DNA from: Alphaproteobacteria bacterium
GTDB lineage: Bacteria; Pseudomonadota; Alphaproteobacteria; Micavibrionales; Micavibrionaceae
DNA: 64,000 nt
Assembly: GCA_009929775.1 (NCBI GenBank)
Contig: RZZS01000005.1
Span: 1-64,000 of the forward strand
Direction: 5' to 3'
The notes beneath the pieces are model-generated. The model did not search any database, was not told the origin of the DNA, and saw nothing but the letters and a program-made list of their open reading frames with translations. Position numbers and translations under genes: made by a program. This document shows, one piece after another, positions 51,493 through 61,330 of this stretch (position 1 is the first letter of the stretch; each line of letters opens with the position of its first letter).

Positions 51493-52272
51493 CTAGACGA
51501 TCGCGATCACGGAAATCTGCCGTCCGTAATCCTGCCCGCCCTCATGAGTCGTCCGGCGATAGCTGAAAAATTCGTCCTTGCGGGAACAGGTGTCCATATC
51601 CGTCATGAACACCTTGCGCACGCCCGCCGAGGCGAGATTCTTCGCACAATACCCGGCCAGATCGAACTGGCAATGGCCTTCGCGCCTGCCCGGACGGAAA
51701 AAGTGGGCGTTCGTGTGATCCTGCTCGAGAAACGGGTCAGGAAAAGCCTCGGTCACCTCATAGGACGATACGTCGATGCAGGGGCCGATCACGGCGCACA
51801 GGCTCTCCCGCCGCGCGCCAAGAGCTTCCATCCGGAACACCGTGCTCTCCAGCACGCCGCGAAACGCTCCGCCCCAGCCCGCATGCGCCGCGCCGACGAC
51901 CGGCGCGCCGTCCTCCGTTTCTCCCCGCAACAAAACCGGCGCGCAATCCGCGGTGAGGATGCCAAGCGCCAGACCGGGAGTCTTTGTCGCCAGGGCGTCC
52001 GCTTTCGGTCGTTCTTCGCCGAACGGGCGGTCAACGACAAGGCACTCGTTGCCGTGCACCTGATAAAGGCTCAGCAGCTTGTCCGGCGAAACGCCGGCGG
52101 CCCGCGCGACTCGTGCACGATTTTCCCGGACCTTTTCAGGATCGTCTCCAGAACCGGGACCGCAATTGAGACTCGCGAAAAGCCCCTCGCTGACCCCGCC
52201 CTCGCGCGTGAAAAAGCCGTGAAAAATCCGGTCGTCCGAGAACGGGGCGCTTCGATGAAGGGGCAGTGTCAT
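51493..52272 (-). CDS. pgeF: Peptidoglycan editing factor PgeF (YfiH/laccase-domain)
   Basis: YQVHGNECLVVD, GILTADCAPVLL, GAAHAGWGGAFRGV, VIGPCIDVSSYEV. Confidence 0.93.
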   Translation of the reverse strand: MTLPLHRSAPFSDDRIFHGFFTREGGVSEGLFASLNCGPGSGDDPEKVRENRARVARAAGVSPDKLLSLYQVHGNECLVVDRPFGEERPKADALATKTPGLALGILTADCAPVLLRGETEDGAPVVGAAHAGWGGAFRGVLESTVFRMEALGARRESLCAVIGPCIDVSSYEVTEAFPDPFLEQDHTNAHFFRPGRREGHCQFDLAGYCAKNLASAGVRKVFMTDMDTCSRKDEFFSYRRTTHEGGQDYGRQISVIAIV

Positions 52273-52273
52273 T

Positions 52274-53353
52274 CTAAAATCCCGATAGATGGAGAGGATC
52301 GCCCGCATAGATTGCCATAGCGCGAAAAAGTCCGCCCATGGCATCTTTTCCGGTCAAGCGCTGCAGGGCACTGGCGATATCGCCCTTCTGGCGCTCGCTT
52401 GCATTTTCCGCCAATGCTTGCGCCCGGACTTTTATCCCAAGGCTCTGGAGAAAATCGCCTTGCGAAACCGGCCCGGCAACGAGAACGCCCTCTTTCGAAG
52501 CGGCTTCGGCCAGCGCCTCGAAATCGACATGCGCACTCAAATCGGCATCGCCGATATGGTCCAGAACGCCGCAATAATCATGACGATAAACCGCTTGCAA
52601 CGTGTCTCCCGCCGCGCGGCGCTCGTAACCGTAATCGATGAACAACGCGGCGCCGCCAGATTTCGCCAGCCGCCGTGCGACGTCGCGAGCGAAATGACTC
52701 CGTGCGGGTGAAACCTCGAAAACGCTTCCCTCCTCCGCATCCCTCGCCGCTTCGGGCAACAGGCCCGTCAAACCGGATGGCGCGGGACCGAGACCGAACG
52801 CGAACCCGCCCCCGTTCAGGCCGACGCGCCTCTCTCCCCAGCCACGCGCCGTTTTAACGAATTGCCGTACCGGAAGCGCGTCCAGAAACTCGTTGGCGAC
52901 CAGAAGAACAGGGCCGTCCGGACCGATATCGTTAACCTGCGCCAACCAATCCGGTTGGTACAATGACAGCCTGTTCGCCTGCGCCTCCCTGAGAGCCGGA
53001 CTGATTTCGACGAGCGCAAGCCGGGCCGCGGCGTGAAATCCCGGAACCTTCTTCGTTGCACGCATTGCGTCCGCCATCAACGTGCCTCGCCCCGGGCCGC
53101 ATTCGACCAGCAAAAACCGCTCAGGGCTTCCGAGCTTCGCCCATGTATCGGCACACCAGACGCCGATCAACTCGCCGAACATCTGGGAAATTTCCGGAGC
53201 GGTCGTGAAGTCCCCGCCTCGTCCGAGCGGATCACGGCCCATATAGTAACCATAGCGCGGATGGCCGAGCGCGATTGCCATGAACGCGCCAACATCGAGC
53301 GGCCCGTGATCGATGATCTGACGCTTGAGATACCCGCGAAGCTCTGCACTCAT
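52274..53353 (-). CDS. Class I SAM-dependent methyltransferase, MidA/NDUFAF7 family
   Basis: HPRYGYYMGRDPLGRGGDFTTAPEISQMFGELIGVW, VECGPGRGTLMADAMRA, LLVANEFLDALPVRQFV. Confidence 0.92.
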   Translation of the reverse strand: MSAELRGYLKRQIIDHGPLDVGAFMAIALGHPRYGYYMGRDPLGRGGDFTTAPEISQMFGELIGVWCADTWAKLGSPERFLLVECGPGRGTLMADAMRATKKVPGFHAAARLALVEISPALREAQANRLSLYQPDWLAQVNDIGPDGPVLLVANEFLDALPVRQFVKTARGWGERRVGLNGGGFAFGLGPAPSGLTGLLPEAARDAEEGSVFEVSPARSHFARDVARRLAKSGGAALFIDYGYERRAAGDTLQAVYRHDYCGVLDHIGDADLSAHVDFEALAEAASKEGVLVAGPVSQGDFLQSLGIKVRAQALAENASERQKGDIASALQRLTGKDAMGGLFRAMAIYAGDPLHLSGF

Positions 53354-54162
53354 GCCGCCCCTGCCCGGTCCTTGCGCAACGCGGCCCAACCGATCAGCGC
53401 GGCACCTCCTATCAGCATCGGTGCGCTAAGAATCTGCCCCATCGTGAACAGGTCGAAAAAGAACCCGAGCTGGGAATCCGGCTCGCGAAACTGCTCGACA
53501 AACATTCTCGAAAGGCTGTAACCGACCAGGAACACGCCGGACAAAACCCCTGGCCGCTCCCTCAGCGCCGAGAAACGGACCAGGACGAACAGAAAGGCGA
53601 ACAGAATCAGTCCTTCGAGCATCGCCTCATAGATCTGGCTCGGATGCCGCGGCAAGGGACCACCGCGTGGAAACACCATTGCCCAGGGAACATCATGCGC
53701 GATGCGCCCGAACAGCTCGCCATTGATGAAATTAGCAACCCGCCCAAAGAACAGACCGATGGGCGTCGCGCAGGCGAACATGTCCGCGAGGCGAAGAACC
53801 GGTATCCCGTTCAGTCCCGAATAGATCCCGATCGACGCTATCGCCCCGATCAGACCGCCGTGAAAGGACATGCCGCCCTGCCAGATCTTCGGAATTTCAA
53901 GGGGGTTCGCCAGATACATTTCGGGCTGGTAGAAAAAAACGTAACCGAGACGACCGCCGATAATGACCCCGATAATGGCCCAGGGGAGAAAATCGTCGAT
54001 GTCGGTCTTATTCGGGCGTTTACCCCCGCTCAGACCAGCGATAAAAAGGCAATACCGCCAGCCCAGCAGGAACGCCGCCAGATAGGCGAGCGCGTACCAC
54101 CGGATCTCAACCGGACCCGCGGAAAACGCAACCGGGTCGATTTCGGGAAATGCGAGAGCCAT
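53350..54162 (-). CDS. lgt: Prolipoprotein diacylglyceryl transferase
   Basis: IRWYALAYLAAFLLGW, GGRLGYVFFY, GMSFHGGLIGA, GRVANFINGELFGR, PRHPSQIYEA. Confidence 0.97.
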   Translation of the reverse strand: MALAFPEIDPVAFSAGPVEIRWYALAYLAAFLLGWRYCLFIAGLSGGKRPNKTDIDDFLPWAIIGVIIGGRLGYVFFYQPEMYLANPLEIPKIWQGGMSFHGGLIGAIASIGIYSGLNGIPVLRLADMFACATPIGLFFGRVANFINGELFGRIAHDVPWAMVFPRGGPLPRHPSQIYEAMLEGLILFAFLFVLVRFSALRERPGVLSGVFLVGYSLSRMFVEQFREPDSQLGFFFDLFTMGQILSAPMLIGGAALIGWAALRKDRAGAA

Positions 54163-54174
54163 GTTTCCTGCCCG

Positions 54175-55173
54175 TTACCTGTATTTGTCCTCACACGCCA
54201 TGAAATCCCGCACGTAGTGCCGTATCCCGTCTTCAAGCTCGGTGAACGGCTTCGCATAACCTGCCGCGCGCAACTTCGCCGTATCCGCTTCCGTGAAGTA
54301 CTGGTACTTCTCGCGCAAGTGCATCGGCATGTCGATATAGGATATTTTCGGACGAACGCCAGCTGCGGCGAACGTGGCCTCAGCGAGTTCCCTGAAACTG
54401 CGGCTCTTGCCGGTGCCCACATTGAAAAGGCCGTTCACCTTCGGATTCTCGTACAGCCAGAGCATTACCGACACGCAATCCTCGACGAACACGAAGTCCC
54501 GCGTCTGCCCGCCATCCTCGAAGTCCGGACGGTGCGACTTGAACAGCTTTGCCGTCGCGCCAGCCACTACCTGTGGATAGAGCTTGCAAACAACGCTCAT
54601 CATGTCGCCCTTGTGGTATTCGTTCGGCCCGTAAACGTTGAAAAACTTTAGGCCAGCCCATTGCGGAGGAAGCTGCTCGGCATGTTTGCCGCCGCCATGG
54701 ACAACGCGGGAAATCCGGCGATCGAACAAATGCTTGGACCACCCGTAAGGATTCAGCGGACGCAGAGTCGCGAGTTCGTCCGGCGTCTCAAAATCGGTAA
54801 AGCCTTCGTCCCCGTCTCCGTAAGTCGCGGCGGAGGACGCATAAATGAACCGAACCTCGTGCTGGCCGCACCACTTCCACAACTCGCGGGAAAGGTTGAA
54901 ATTGGTGGAGACGATCAGATCCGCGTCTTTTTCCGTCGTCGAGGAAATCGCTCCCATGTGAAAAATGGTGTCGATTTCCTTTTTGTGACGCTCAAGATAG
55001 TCGAAAAGCTTTTCCGGAAAAACGATATCGCGTATTTCGCGCTTTGCGACATTTCGCCACTTGTCCTCGCTTCCGAGCCAGTCGCAGATCACGAGGTCGT
55101 TGCACCCCTTCTCCTGAAGCCCGACCGCGAGATTGGAGCCAATGAAACCCGTACCGCCCGTGATGATGATCAT
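54175..55173 (-). CDS. rfaD: ADP-glyceromanno-heptose 6-epimerase
   Basis: IIITGGTGFIGSNLAVGLQEKG, IFHMGAISSTTEKDADLIVSTNF, FNVYGPNEYHKGDMMSVV. Confidence 0.93.
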   Translation of the reverse strand: MIIITGGTGFIGSNLAVGLQEKGCNDLVICDWLGSEDKWRNVAKREIRDIVFPEKLFDYLERHKKEIDTIFHMGAISSTTEKDADLIVSTNFNLSRELWKWCGQHEVRFIYASSAATYGDGDEGFTDFETPDELATLRPLNPYGWSKHLFDRRISRVVHGGGKHAEQLPPQWAGLKFFNVYGPNEYHKGDMMSVVCKLYPQVVAGATAKLFKSHRPDFEDGGQTRDFVFVEDCVSVMLWLYENPKVNGLFNVGTGKSRSFRELAEATFAAAGVRPKISYIDMPMHLREKYQYFTEADTAKLRAAGYAKPFTELEDGIRHYVRDFMACEDKYR

Positions 55174-55348
55174 TTCTGAAGAAACTCCTGCCTTGAACTA
55201 CGCACGATATTCTGCTTTCCGTTTCTATACCATTTCGCCCCGAATACCAATGGCGGGAACATGTTGCTCACATTAATTCATCCAGAAGAGCAGGAAGTAT
55301 CTTGCAGCCACGGGGCCCCCGTGTTAGTTACTCGGGTTTAGAGCACAC

Positions 55349-55624
55349 ATGACGATACGAGACGAAAAAGCCAGCCTTCTCGACGACATCGCCCGAATGG
55401 CTGGCGGTGCCGCAAGCCTTCTTGGCGCGCTACGCGCGCAGATCCGCGAGGAAGTGCGCGCCCGCGTCGACGAAACCGCACAGCGCCTTGATCTCGTTCC
55501 GCGCGAAGATCACGAACAACTCGCCGAAATGGTCGCGCAAATGAGACTGGAACAGGACGCACTAAGAAGGCAATTGGACCAATTCACGGAAGACCGGAAA
55601 CAGAACAAGGAAAACGGCCAGTGA
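55349..55624 (+). CDS. UbiK/YqiC-type accessory factor
   Basis: 91 aa; DDIARMAGGAASLLGALRAQIREEVRARVDETAQRLDLVPREDHEQLAEMVAQMRLEQDALRRQL. Confidence 0.88.
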   Translation: MTIRDEKASLLDDIARMAGGAASLLGALRAQIREEVRARVDETAQRLDLVPREDHEQLAEMVAQMRLEQDALRRQLDQFTEDRKQNKENGQ

Positions 55625-56124
55625 CGACCGAAACAGAACTTTTCGAAGAAATTAGCAACCCGCTCGACAGCGTCGAGGACGTTCTGTCTTCCCATGAATG
55701 GGTCTTTCGCCGGACAACCGATGACGAATTGACGGTGGACGTCACCGGTCGCTACGGAACCTACCGCATGCTGTTCTTCTGGCAAGATGAATTTAGTGCC
55801 CTGCAGTTTGTTTGCCAGTACGATTTCGTGATCGCCGAAAATAACATCGAGCGGATTCCCGTTACACTGATGAGCATCAATTCCGAGCTCTGGCTGGGTC
55901 ACTTCGACCTCGATCTCCAGACCCGCGCACCCGTCTTCCGGTACAATTCGCTGTTCCGCGGCATGACTCAAACCTCGGGCGCGGATCACATCGAAGACAT
56001 CGTCGATATCGCGCTGTCCGAATGCGAGCGATTTTACCCCGTTTTCCAGCTTCTCGCAGGAACCGAGGAACTGGACGGTGCCGACCTTCGCCTCGCCCTT
56101 ATGACATCCGCCGGGGAGTCCTGA
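55621..56124 (+). CDS. YbjN domain-containing protein
   Basis: YGTYRMLFFWQDEFSALQFVCQYDFVIAENNIERIPVTLMSINSELWLGHFDLDLQTRAPVFRYNSLFRG. Confidence 0.85.
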   Translation: MTTETELFEEISNPLDSVEDVLSSHEWVFRRTTDDELTVDVTGRYGTYRMLFFWQDEFSALQFVCQYDFVIAENNIERIPVTLMSINSELWLGHFDLDLQTRAPVFRYNSLFRGMTQTSGADHIEDIVDIALSECERFYPVFQLLAGTEELDGADLRLALMTSAGES

Positions 56125-56125
56125 C

Positions 56126-56932
56126 ATGAAGAAGATTGCACTGATCGGTTTCGGCAAAATGGGCAACGCCCTTGTCCGCGGCTGGCACAAACGCGAATCC
56201 ATAGACCGGATTATCATTTTCGATCCCGCGGCGGTCCACGGCGACCATCGGTACATTCGCACCGAACTGTTCAACGAGATCGAAGGATTTCAAACCGCGT
56301 CCCGCGACGCGGACGTCTTCATCATGGCCGTGAAGCCGCAGGACATGGCAACCGCATGCGAAGCCATCACGTTCTGTGTCCACCCGGAAACCCTGATCGT
56401 ATCCATCGCCGCCGGACTGCCTGTAACATGGTTCCAGCGCCGCTTCGCCGAGGACCAGCCGGTCGTACGCATCATGCCGAACACGCCTGTTGCCGTTGGC
56501 AAGGGTGTAAGCGTCGCCGTTGCCTCGGAAACAGTCAGCGACGATCAGAAGCGCAAGATCGCCGAGCTGTTCGAGTCGGCTGGCACGTTTGAATGGCTTG
56601 AGAGCGAAGCGCAGATGGATCCCGTCACGGCGATTTCCGGAAGCGGCCCGGCCTATGTCTTCCTGCTGATGGAAACGCTTGCCGCGGCAGGCGTGAAAGC
56701 GGGTCTTCCCCGGGACATGGCGGAACGCCTCGCCCGCCAGACAGTTATTGGCAGCGCCGCGCTCGCCGAGATGCAGAGCGACGTTTCCGCCGAACGGCTA
56801 CGCACAAACGTCACGAGCCCGGGCGGAACGACAGAAGCGGCTTTAAAAATTCTGATGAACGGCAAAGTACAGGAAATTTTCGACCACGCAATCGCCGCTG
56901 CCGTCGCCCGTAGCCAGGAATTGAGCCGGTAA
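56126..56932 (+). CDS. proC: Pyrroline-5-carboxylate reductase
   Basis: IALIGFGKMGNALVRGW, RIMPNTPVAVGKGVSV, AISGSGPAYVFLLMETLAAAGVKAGLPRDMAERLARQTV. Confidence 0.95.
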   Translation: MKKIALIGFGKMGNALVRGWHKRESIDRIIIFDPAAVHGDHRYIRTELFNEIEGFQTASRDADVFIMAVKPQDMATACEAITFCVHPETLIVSIAAGLPVTWFQRRFAEDQPVVRIMPNTPVAVGKGVSVAVASETVSDDQKRKIAELFESAGTFEWLESEAQMDPVTAISGSGPAYVFLLMETLAAAGVKAGLPRDMAERLARQTVIGSAALAEMQSDVSAERLRTNVTSPGGTTEAALKILMNGKVQEIFDHAIAAAVARSQELSR

Positions 56933-56973
56933 CCAATAAAACGAAACTCTCTCCCGCCGGGGGCTGGCGGATG

Positions 56974-57381
56974 TTACTTCCGCCCCCGCGTTCCAAGACC
57001 GATATCCTTGGCAAGACGGCTGCGCTGACGGGCGTAGTTCGGGGCAACCATCGGATAGTCGGCAGCCAGTCCCCAGCGCTCGCGGTATTCCTCTGGTGTC
57101 ATATCGTACGCCGTCTTGAGGTGGCGCTTCAGCATCTTGAGCTTTTTCCCGTCCTCGAGACAGATGAGGAAATCGGGCGTAATAGACTTCTTCACCGGAA
57201 CCGCCGGTTGCGGCCGATCCGGAGAAGCCGGAGAATCCGTATTCACATTGGCAAGCGTGCGGTAAGTCTGTTCGATAAGCGCAGGGATATCGGACTGCGC
57301 CACATTATTATTCGAGAGATAGGCCGATACGATTTCCGTGGTCAGACCAAGAAGATCGGCATGGTTCGGTTGATCCGTCAT
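56974..57381 (-). CDS. MucR/Ros family transcriptional regulator
   Basis: LTTEIVSAYLSNNNV...SITPDFLICLEDGKKLKMLKRHLKTAYDMTPEEYRERWGLAADYPMVAPNYARQRSRLAKDIGLG. Confidence 0.95.
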   Translation of the reverse strand: MTDQPNHADLLGLTTEIVSAYLSNNNVAQSDIPALIEQTYRTLANVNTDSPASPDRPQPAVPVKKSITPDFLICLEDGKKLKMLKRHLKTAYDMTPEEYRERWGLAADYPMVAPNYARQRSRLAKDIGLGTRGRK

Positions 57382-57537
57382 TCGTCGTTACCCTTCAGGT
57401 GAAAACTGTCGTTATTTGGTGACCGCCTGAGATAAAATATTAGGCTGGTCCTGTTCGGTGCCAAATAAAGACACAGGATAAAGATAGATACAAGAAAAAT
57501 TTTAAAGTAACGCCAGTAAAAGACTGGGATGGTGCTT

Positions 57538-58248
57538 TCAAGACCTCCAGCAAGGCATCGCCTGTTCCAGCACCCTTTGCAATCGCTTCGGCTTGCTCAC
57601 ATCGGCGCTGCGAAGATACAGCGGCTCTGCCCGGGCAAACGGCTCACCTCTTCGGATTTGCCCCAACGCCAGGTCCGCGACAACAGATGGATCGACGAGA
57701 TCGAAACCGGGTAACCGAGCGCCCTGCAGTCCCGCACCATTGACAAAACGCGCGGCCCCATCCCCCGCGAAAAGCGTATCCGGCACGGTAACCGACGCAA
57801 TTTCCTCCGAGCTCGCCGCCCGAGGCTCGTCCAGCGCCTTTCCGCTTGGATCGAACCGCTGGAAATAATAATCGTCGCGCTTGGTATCGATTAAAATCGC
57901 AAGCTCCTGCCCTTCCGCAACGACACCGCGCACGGCAACCGCCCTCGCGATCACATCGAGCGTTGTAACCCCCCCAACCGGCACGCCGAGGGAAACGCCC
58001 AACGCACGTGCCGTCGAGAGACCAATCCTCAGGCCAGTGAACGCCCCCGGCCCGACGGTCACGGCAATCGCAGAAATTGCGCGCCATTCCCACGACGCCT
58101 TTCGAAGTAACTCCTCCAGCATTGGAACAAGACGCTCGGCCTGACCACGCACCATTGGCTCGGACATCCGGACGCAAACGCCTCGTTCACCGTCGAATGC
58201 GGCGGCCGAGCAGGCATTCATGGCTGTATCGATTGCGAGTATTTTCAT
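57538..58248 (-). CDS. tsaB: tRNA threonylcarbamoyladenosine biosynthesis protein TsaB
   Basis: ILAIDTAMNACSAAAFDG, VTVGPGAFTGLRIGLSTARALG. Confidence 0.94.
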   Translation of the reverse strand: MKILAIDTAMNACSAAAFDGERGVCVRMSEPMVRGQAERLVPMLEELLRKASWEWRAISAIAVTVGPGAFTGLRIGLSTARALGVSLGVPVGGVTTLDVIARAVAVRGVVAEGQELAILIDTKRDDYYFQRFDPSGKALDEPRAASSEEIASVTVPDTLFAGDGAARFVNGAGLQGARLPGFDLVDPSVVADLALGQIRRGEPFARAEPLYLRSADVSKPKRLQRVLEQAMPCWRS

Positions 58249-58358
58249 AGCGATCCCCGGGCCGAACTATAGAGGAGCCACCCGCATTATTAAATGGTTT
58301 TTTCTGGCTTTTGCATATTCTCATGTCTATAGTTGCCGGAAACCGGCCTTTGAGGAAA

Positions 58359-59510
58359 ATGAAAAGGAACTTCGCAATAATCGTCATTGCGATCGTCGGC
58401 GCACTTGCTCTCAGCGGTGTCAACCCGGCGTTCGGCGAGAGCATTACCCCGGTCGACGAGAAATCGGCGATCGTCTTTGTTTACCATCGAATCGGCGAAG
58501 ACCAGTTTCCGGAAACGAACATCCGAAAGGAACAGTTCGACGCCCAGATCCGGGAAATCACCGGGGGCGACTACACGGTCCTTCCGGTCCCGGAAATCGT
58601 TCAGGCTCTTCGCGAGGAACGCAGCCTGCCACCGCGTACCATCGGCATCACGTTCGACGGGGGACACCGCAGCATCCTCGAACACGCTGTTCCGATACTC
58701 GTGAAAAACGAGATCCCTTTTACTGTCTTCTTCTCCACCGACAAGGCGGACTGGAACTCGCCCGCCTATCTCGATTGGCAGGACTTGAAGAAACTCGCCC
58801 GCAACGACAAGGTGACGCTTGGCATCCACCCGGCAGCCTACACGCGCCTCACCGAAGAAACGCCGGAGGCCATTCGCGCCCAGATCAATTCCGCCAAGGC
58901 ACGGTTTCGCGAGGTCCTCGATGAAAATCCCGAATATTTCGCCTATCCGTTCGGCGAACTGAGTCTAACCTACCGGGACGTTGTCGAAAAAAACGGCTTT
59001 GCCGCCGCTTTCGGCCAGCAGTCGGCTGTCGCCTACCCCGGAGCCGATTTCATGGTCCTGCCGCGTTTTACGATGACCGAAAACTTCGCGGATATCGAGC
59101 GTTTCCGATTAACTGCCAACGCACTGCCGCTTCCTGTGATCGACATCGAACCCGCCGACCCGCTTCTCACTGGCGCGGATCCGATCATGGGCTTTACAAT
59201 CGCGACCGCGCTGTCCGGGCAGCGGGAAACAATTGCCTGTTTCACATCCGATCCCGGAGAGCCATCGGTCGAGATCCTCGGGAAAGACCGGATTGAGCTG
59301 CGTATCCCGCAGCCGTTCGAGTCAAGCCGGGTTCGTGTGAACTGCACCATGCCGGGCCCGCAAGGTATCGACCCGGACGGTCCGCCTCGCTGGCGCTGGT
59401 TTGGAATGCTTCTGACGGTGTCCTCGAATGTCGCACCTGCCCTGATGGAAGTGGAGGAGGACGATCTCACTCCTCGCGAACAGGCCGGACTTCAACGACT
59501 TCCGGAATGA
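58359..59510 (+). CDS. Polysaccharide deacetylase (NodB) family protein, divergent catalytic motifs
   Basis: Signal peptide; IGITFDGGHRSILEHAVPILVKNEIPFTVFFSTDKAD and YFAYPFGELS. Confidence 0.85.
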   Translation: MKRNFAIIVIAIVGALALSGVNPAFGESITPVDEKSAIVFVYHRIGEDQFPETNIRKEQFDAQIREITGGDYTVLPVPEIVQALREERSLPPRTIGITFDGGHRSILEHAVPILVKNEIPFTVFFSTDKADWNSPAYLDWQDLKKLARNDKVTLGIHPAAYTRLTEETPEAIRAQINSAKARFREVLDENPEYFAYPFGELSLTYRDVVEKNGFAAAFGQQSAVAYPGADFMVLPRFTMTENFADIERFRLTANALPLPVIDIEPADPLLTGADPIMGFTIATALSGQRETIACFTSDPGEPSVEILGKDRIELRIPQPFESSRVRVNCTMPGPQGIDPDGPPRWRWFGMLLTVSSNVAPALMEVEEDDLTPREQAGLQRLPE

Positions 59511-60024
59511 AGTGCCGCAGCATGCGCTCGACGCCCATCTTGAGCGTAGCCGTCGAACTCGGGCAGCCGGAACAGGCACCCCGCATCCGCAAGTAAACGA
59601 TCCCCTTTTCAAAGCCCTGAAATTCAATGTCACCACCATCCTGCGCCACCGCAGGCCGCACGCGAGTGTCGAGCAGTTCCTTGATCTGTGAAACGATTTC
59701 ATTGTCTTCGCCCTGCGCGTCCCCGAATACAGAATCTTCCGGAAATGCGGCTGGCTCGCCAGACGTAAAATGCTCCATCAGCGCGGCGACCACGTCAGGT
59801 TTGAGATCGTCCCAGTCAACCGATTCCGCCTTGGTTACCGACACGAAGTCACCTCCGAGAAATACACCCTTTACACCGTCGACCTTGAAGAGACGCGCAG
59901 CAAGTGGCGAACTCGAAGCTTCGCTCGCTGCACGGAATTCCCGGCTTCCAGACCCCATAACGGGCTGACCGGGAACGAATTTGATCGTGGCAGGATTGGG
60001 AGTCTTTTCGGTCTGGATAAACAT
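59467..60024 (-). CDS. NifU/Nfu family Fe-S scaffold protein
   Basis: MFIQTEKTPNPATIKFVPG; LDTRVRPAVAQDGGDIEFQGFEKGIVYLRMRGACSGCPSSTATLKMGVERMLRHFIPEV. Confidence 0.96.
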   Translation of the reverse strand: MFIQTEKTPNPATIKFVPGQPVMGSGSREFRAASEASSSPLAARLFKVDGVKGVFLGGDFVSVTKAESVDWDDLKPDVVAALMEHFTSGEPAAFPEDSVFGDAQGEDNEIVSQIKELLDTRVRPAVAQDGGDIEFQGFEKGIVYLRMRGACSGCPSSTATLKMGVERMLRHFIPEVVEVRPVREE

Positions 60025-60045
60025 CAGACAAAACCTCTCGTTCTA

Positions 60046-60573
60046 TCAGGCAATGGCATCGATCTTTTGCGGCTCAAGATGACCGGGCACGACAACAAGC
60101 GGAATGCGCAGGCGCGAGATTCCCTTCCCGGTGAAATAACTGACGAGCGGCCCGGGCCCCGACGGACTTGTGCCTGCCGCAAGAACGAGCATCTTAATCG
60201 ACAAATCTCCGTTAATGACATCGACAAGCGCATCCGACCTGTCGCCCTCCGCAACGTAAAGGATAGGCATCATTCCGTTAAGATCGTTTACTTTCTTGGC
60301 AACGCTCCAAAGCTGGGTCTCCGACCGTTCGCGCAGTTCCCTGCGCATTTTACTTTCGATGTTCCCCCAGTGCTGAAAATCCTGCAGATCACTGACATAC
60401 AGGATCGCAAGGCGACCACGGTTGTTCTCCGCCATCCGGGCCGCGTAGCGCAACGCCACGGAAAACTCCTCGCTTTCATCGGCCATGACGAGATAGACAC
60501 CGCCATCCCCTCTGCGCCCTTCTTTCGAACGTTCGCCGTTTTCAACTTCTGCCAGCGCGTCTTCAGTATCCAT
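60046..60573 (-). CDS. Universal stress protein family protein
   Basis: VYLVMADESEEFSVALRYAARMAENNRGRLAILYVSD...LVLAAGTSPSGPGPLVSYFTGKGISRLRIPLVVVPG. Confidence 0.82.
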   Translation of the reverse strand: MDTEDALAEVENGERSKEGRRGDGGVYLVMADESEEFSVALRYAARMAENNRGRLAILYVSDLQDFQHWGNIESKMRRELRERSETQLWSVAKKVNDLNGMMPILYVAEGDRSDALVDVINGDLSIKMLVLAAGTSPSGPGPLVSYFTGKGISRLRIPLVVVPGHLEPQKIDAIA

Positions 60574-60574
60574 G

Positions 60575-61330
60575 TTAATCCCGTCGTAGAAATGTATTTG
60601 CTGCCCATCCGGAAGCAATAGCCAGAAACACAGCCATCAGCCCGTAGACCAGCGAGCGGTTGTGAGCGAAGTCGTACAAATCGGCGGAAAAACCGGTCTG
60701 CGCGACGCGGAGAGTGGTCCGGTCAATTGCCTTGACGTTCCCGCTTTGAAAAAGATAGGTGGAAATCGTGTACTCGCCGGTCGGCACGTTCGAGGGCATG
60801 TCGAAGGTCGCACGAAAGAAGTTATCGGTCAGGTAAACGACGTTTCCAGGCTCCAGCGGATAAAGCCCAGCCGAAATCTGGTTCCAGATCAGCGCCTCCT
60901 TGAAACTTCGGACCTCCTCGGGATCGCTCTCGTTCGTCGGCTGAAAGTCGAGCGAGTTAAGACCGATCTCGTTGTCAGCCAGCACAACCGGCTCCGCAAG
61001 CCGGGGCTCCGGCACCGACAAGGCATAATCGTAATAGCTTGGCACATCGAGAAACTCGACCGAGGAGCGGTTCATCCACATGCCCAGGACCTGCTCCTTA
61101 CGCCGGACGACCACACGCCGCTCCGGGCCGCGCACGACAATGGCGAGATCGCCGGGCTCCTTCTTGACGCCATGAAGCACGAGCGTCGCACCGGTAAAGC
61201 CGGTCGTAATATCAACACGAGCGCTCGCAAGATCCACCGTGACCTCACGCGCACAAACCGTCCCTGCGGGCCCTATCGCAGCGGCCGTCATGACAAGAAC
61301 GAACAGCGTCAGGACATTAAAATGTTTCAT
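60575..61330 (-). CDS. TIGR02186 family membrane-anchored protein
   Basis: Signal peptide, C-terminal TM; VDITTGFTGATLVLHGVKKEPGDLAIVVRGPERRVVVRRKEQVLGMWMN. Confidence 0.85.
   Translation of the reverse strand: MKHFNVLTLFVLVMTAAAIGPAGTVCAREVTVDLASARVDITTGFTGATLVLHGVKKEPGDLAIVVRGPERRVVVRRKEQVLGMWMNRSSVEFLDVPSYYDYALSVPEPRLAEPVVLADNEIGLNSLDFQPTNESDPEEVRSFKEALIWNQISAGLYPLEPGNVVYLTDNFFRATFDMPSNVPTGEYTISTYLFQSGNVKAIDRTTLRVAQTGFSADLYDFAHNRSLVYGLMAVFLAIASGWAANTFLRRD

Noticed and set aside
56954-56970. CCGCC/GGCGG hairpin between proC and mucR
   Set aside because: Only a 5-bp stem and no clear U-tract; too weak to call a terminator
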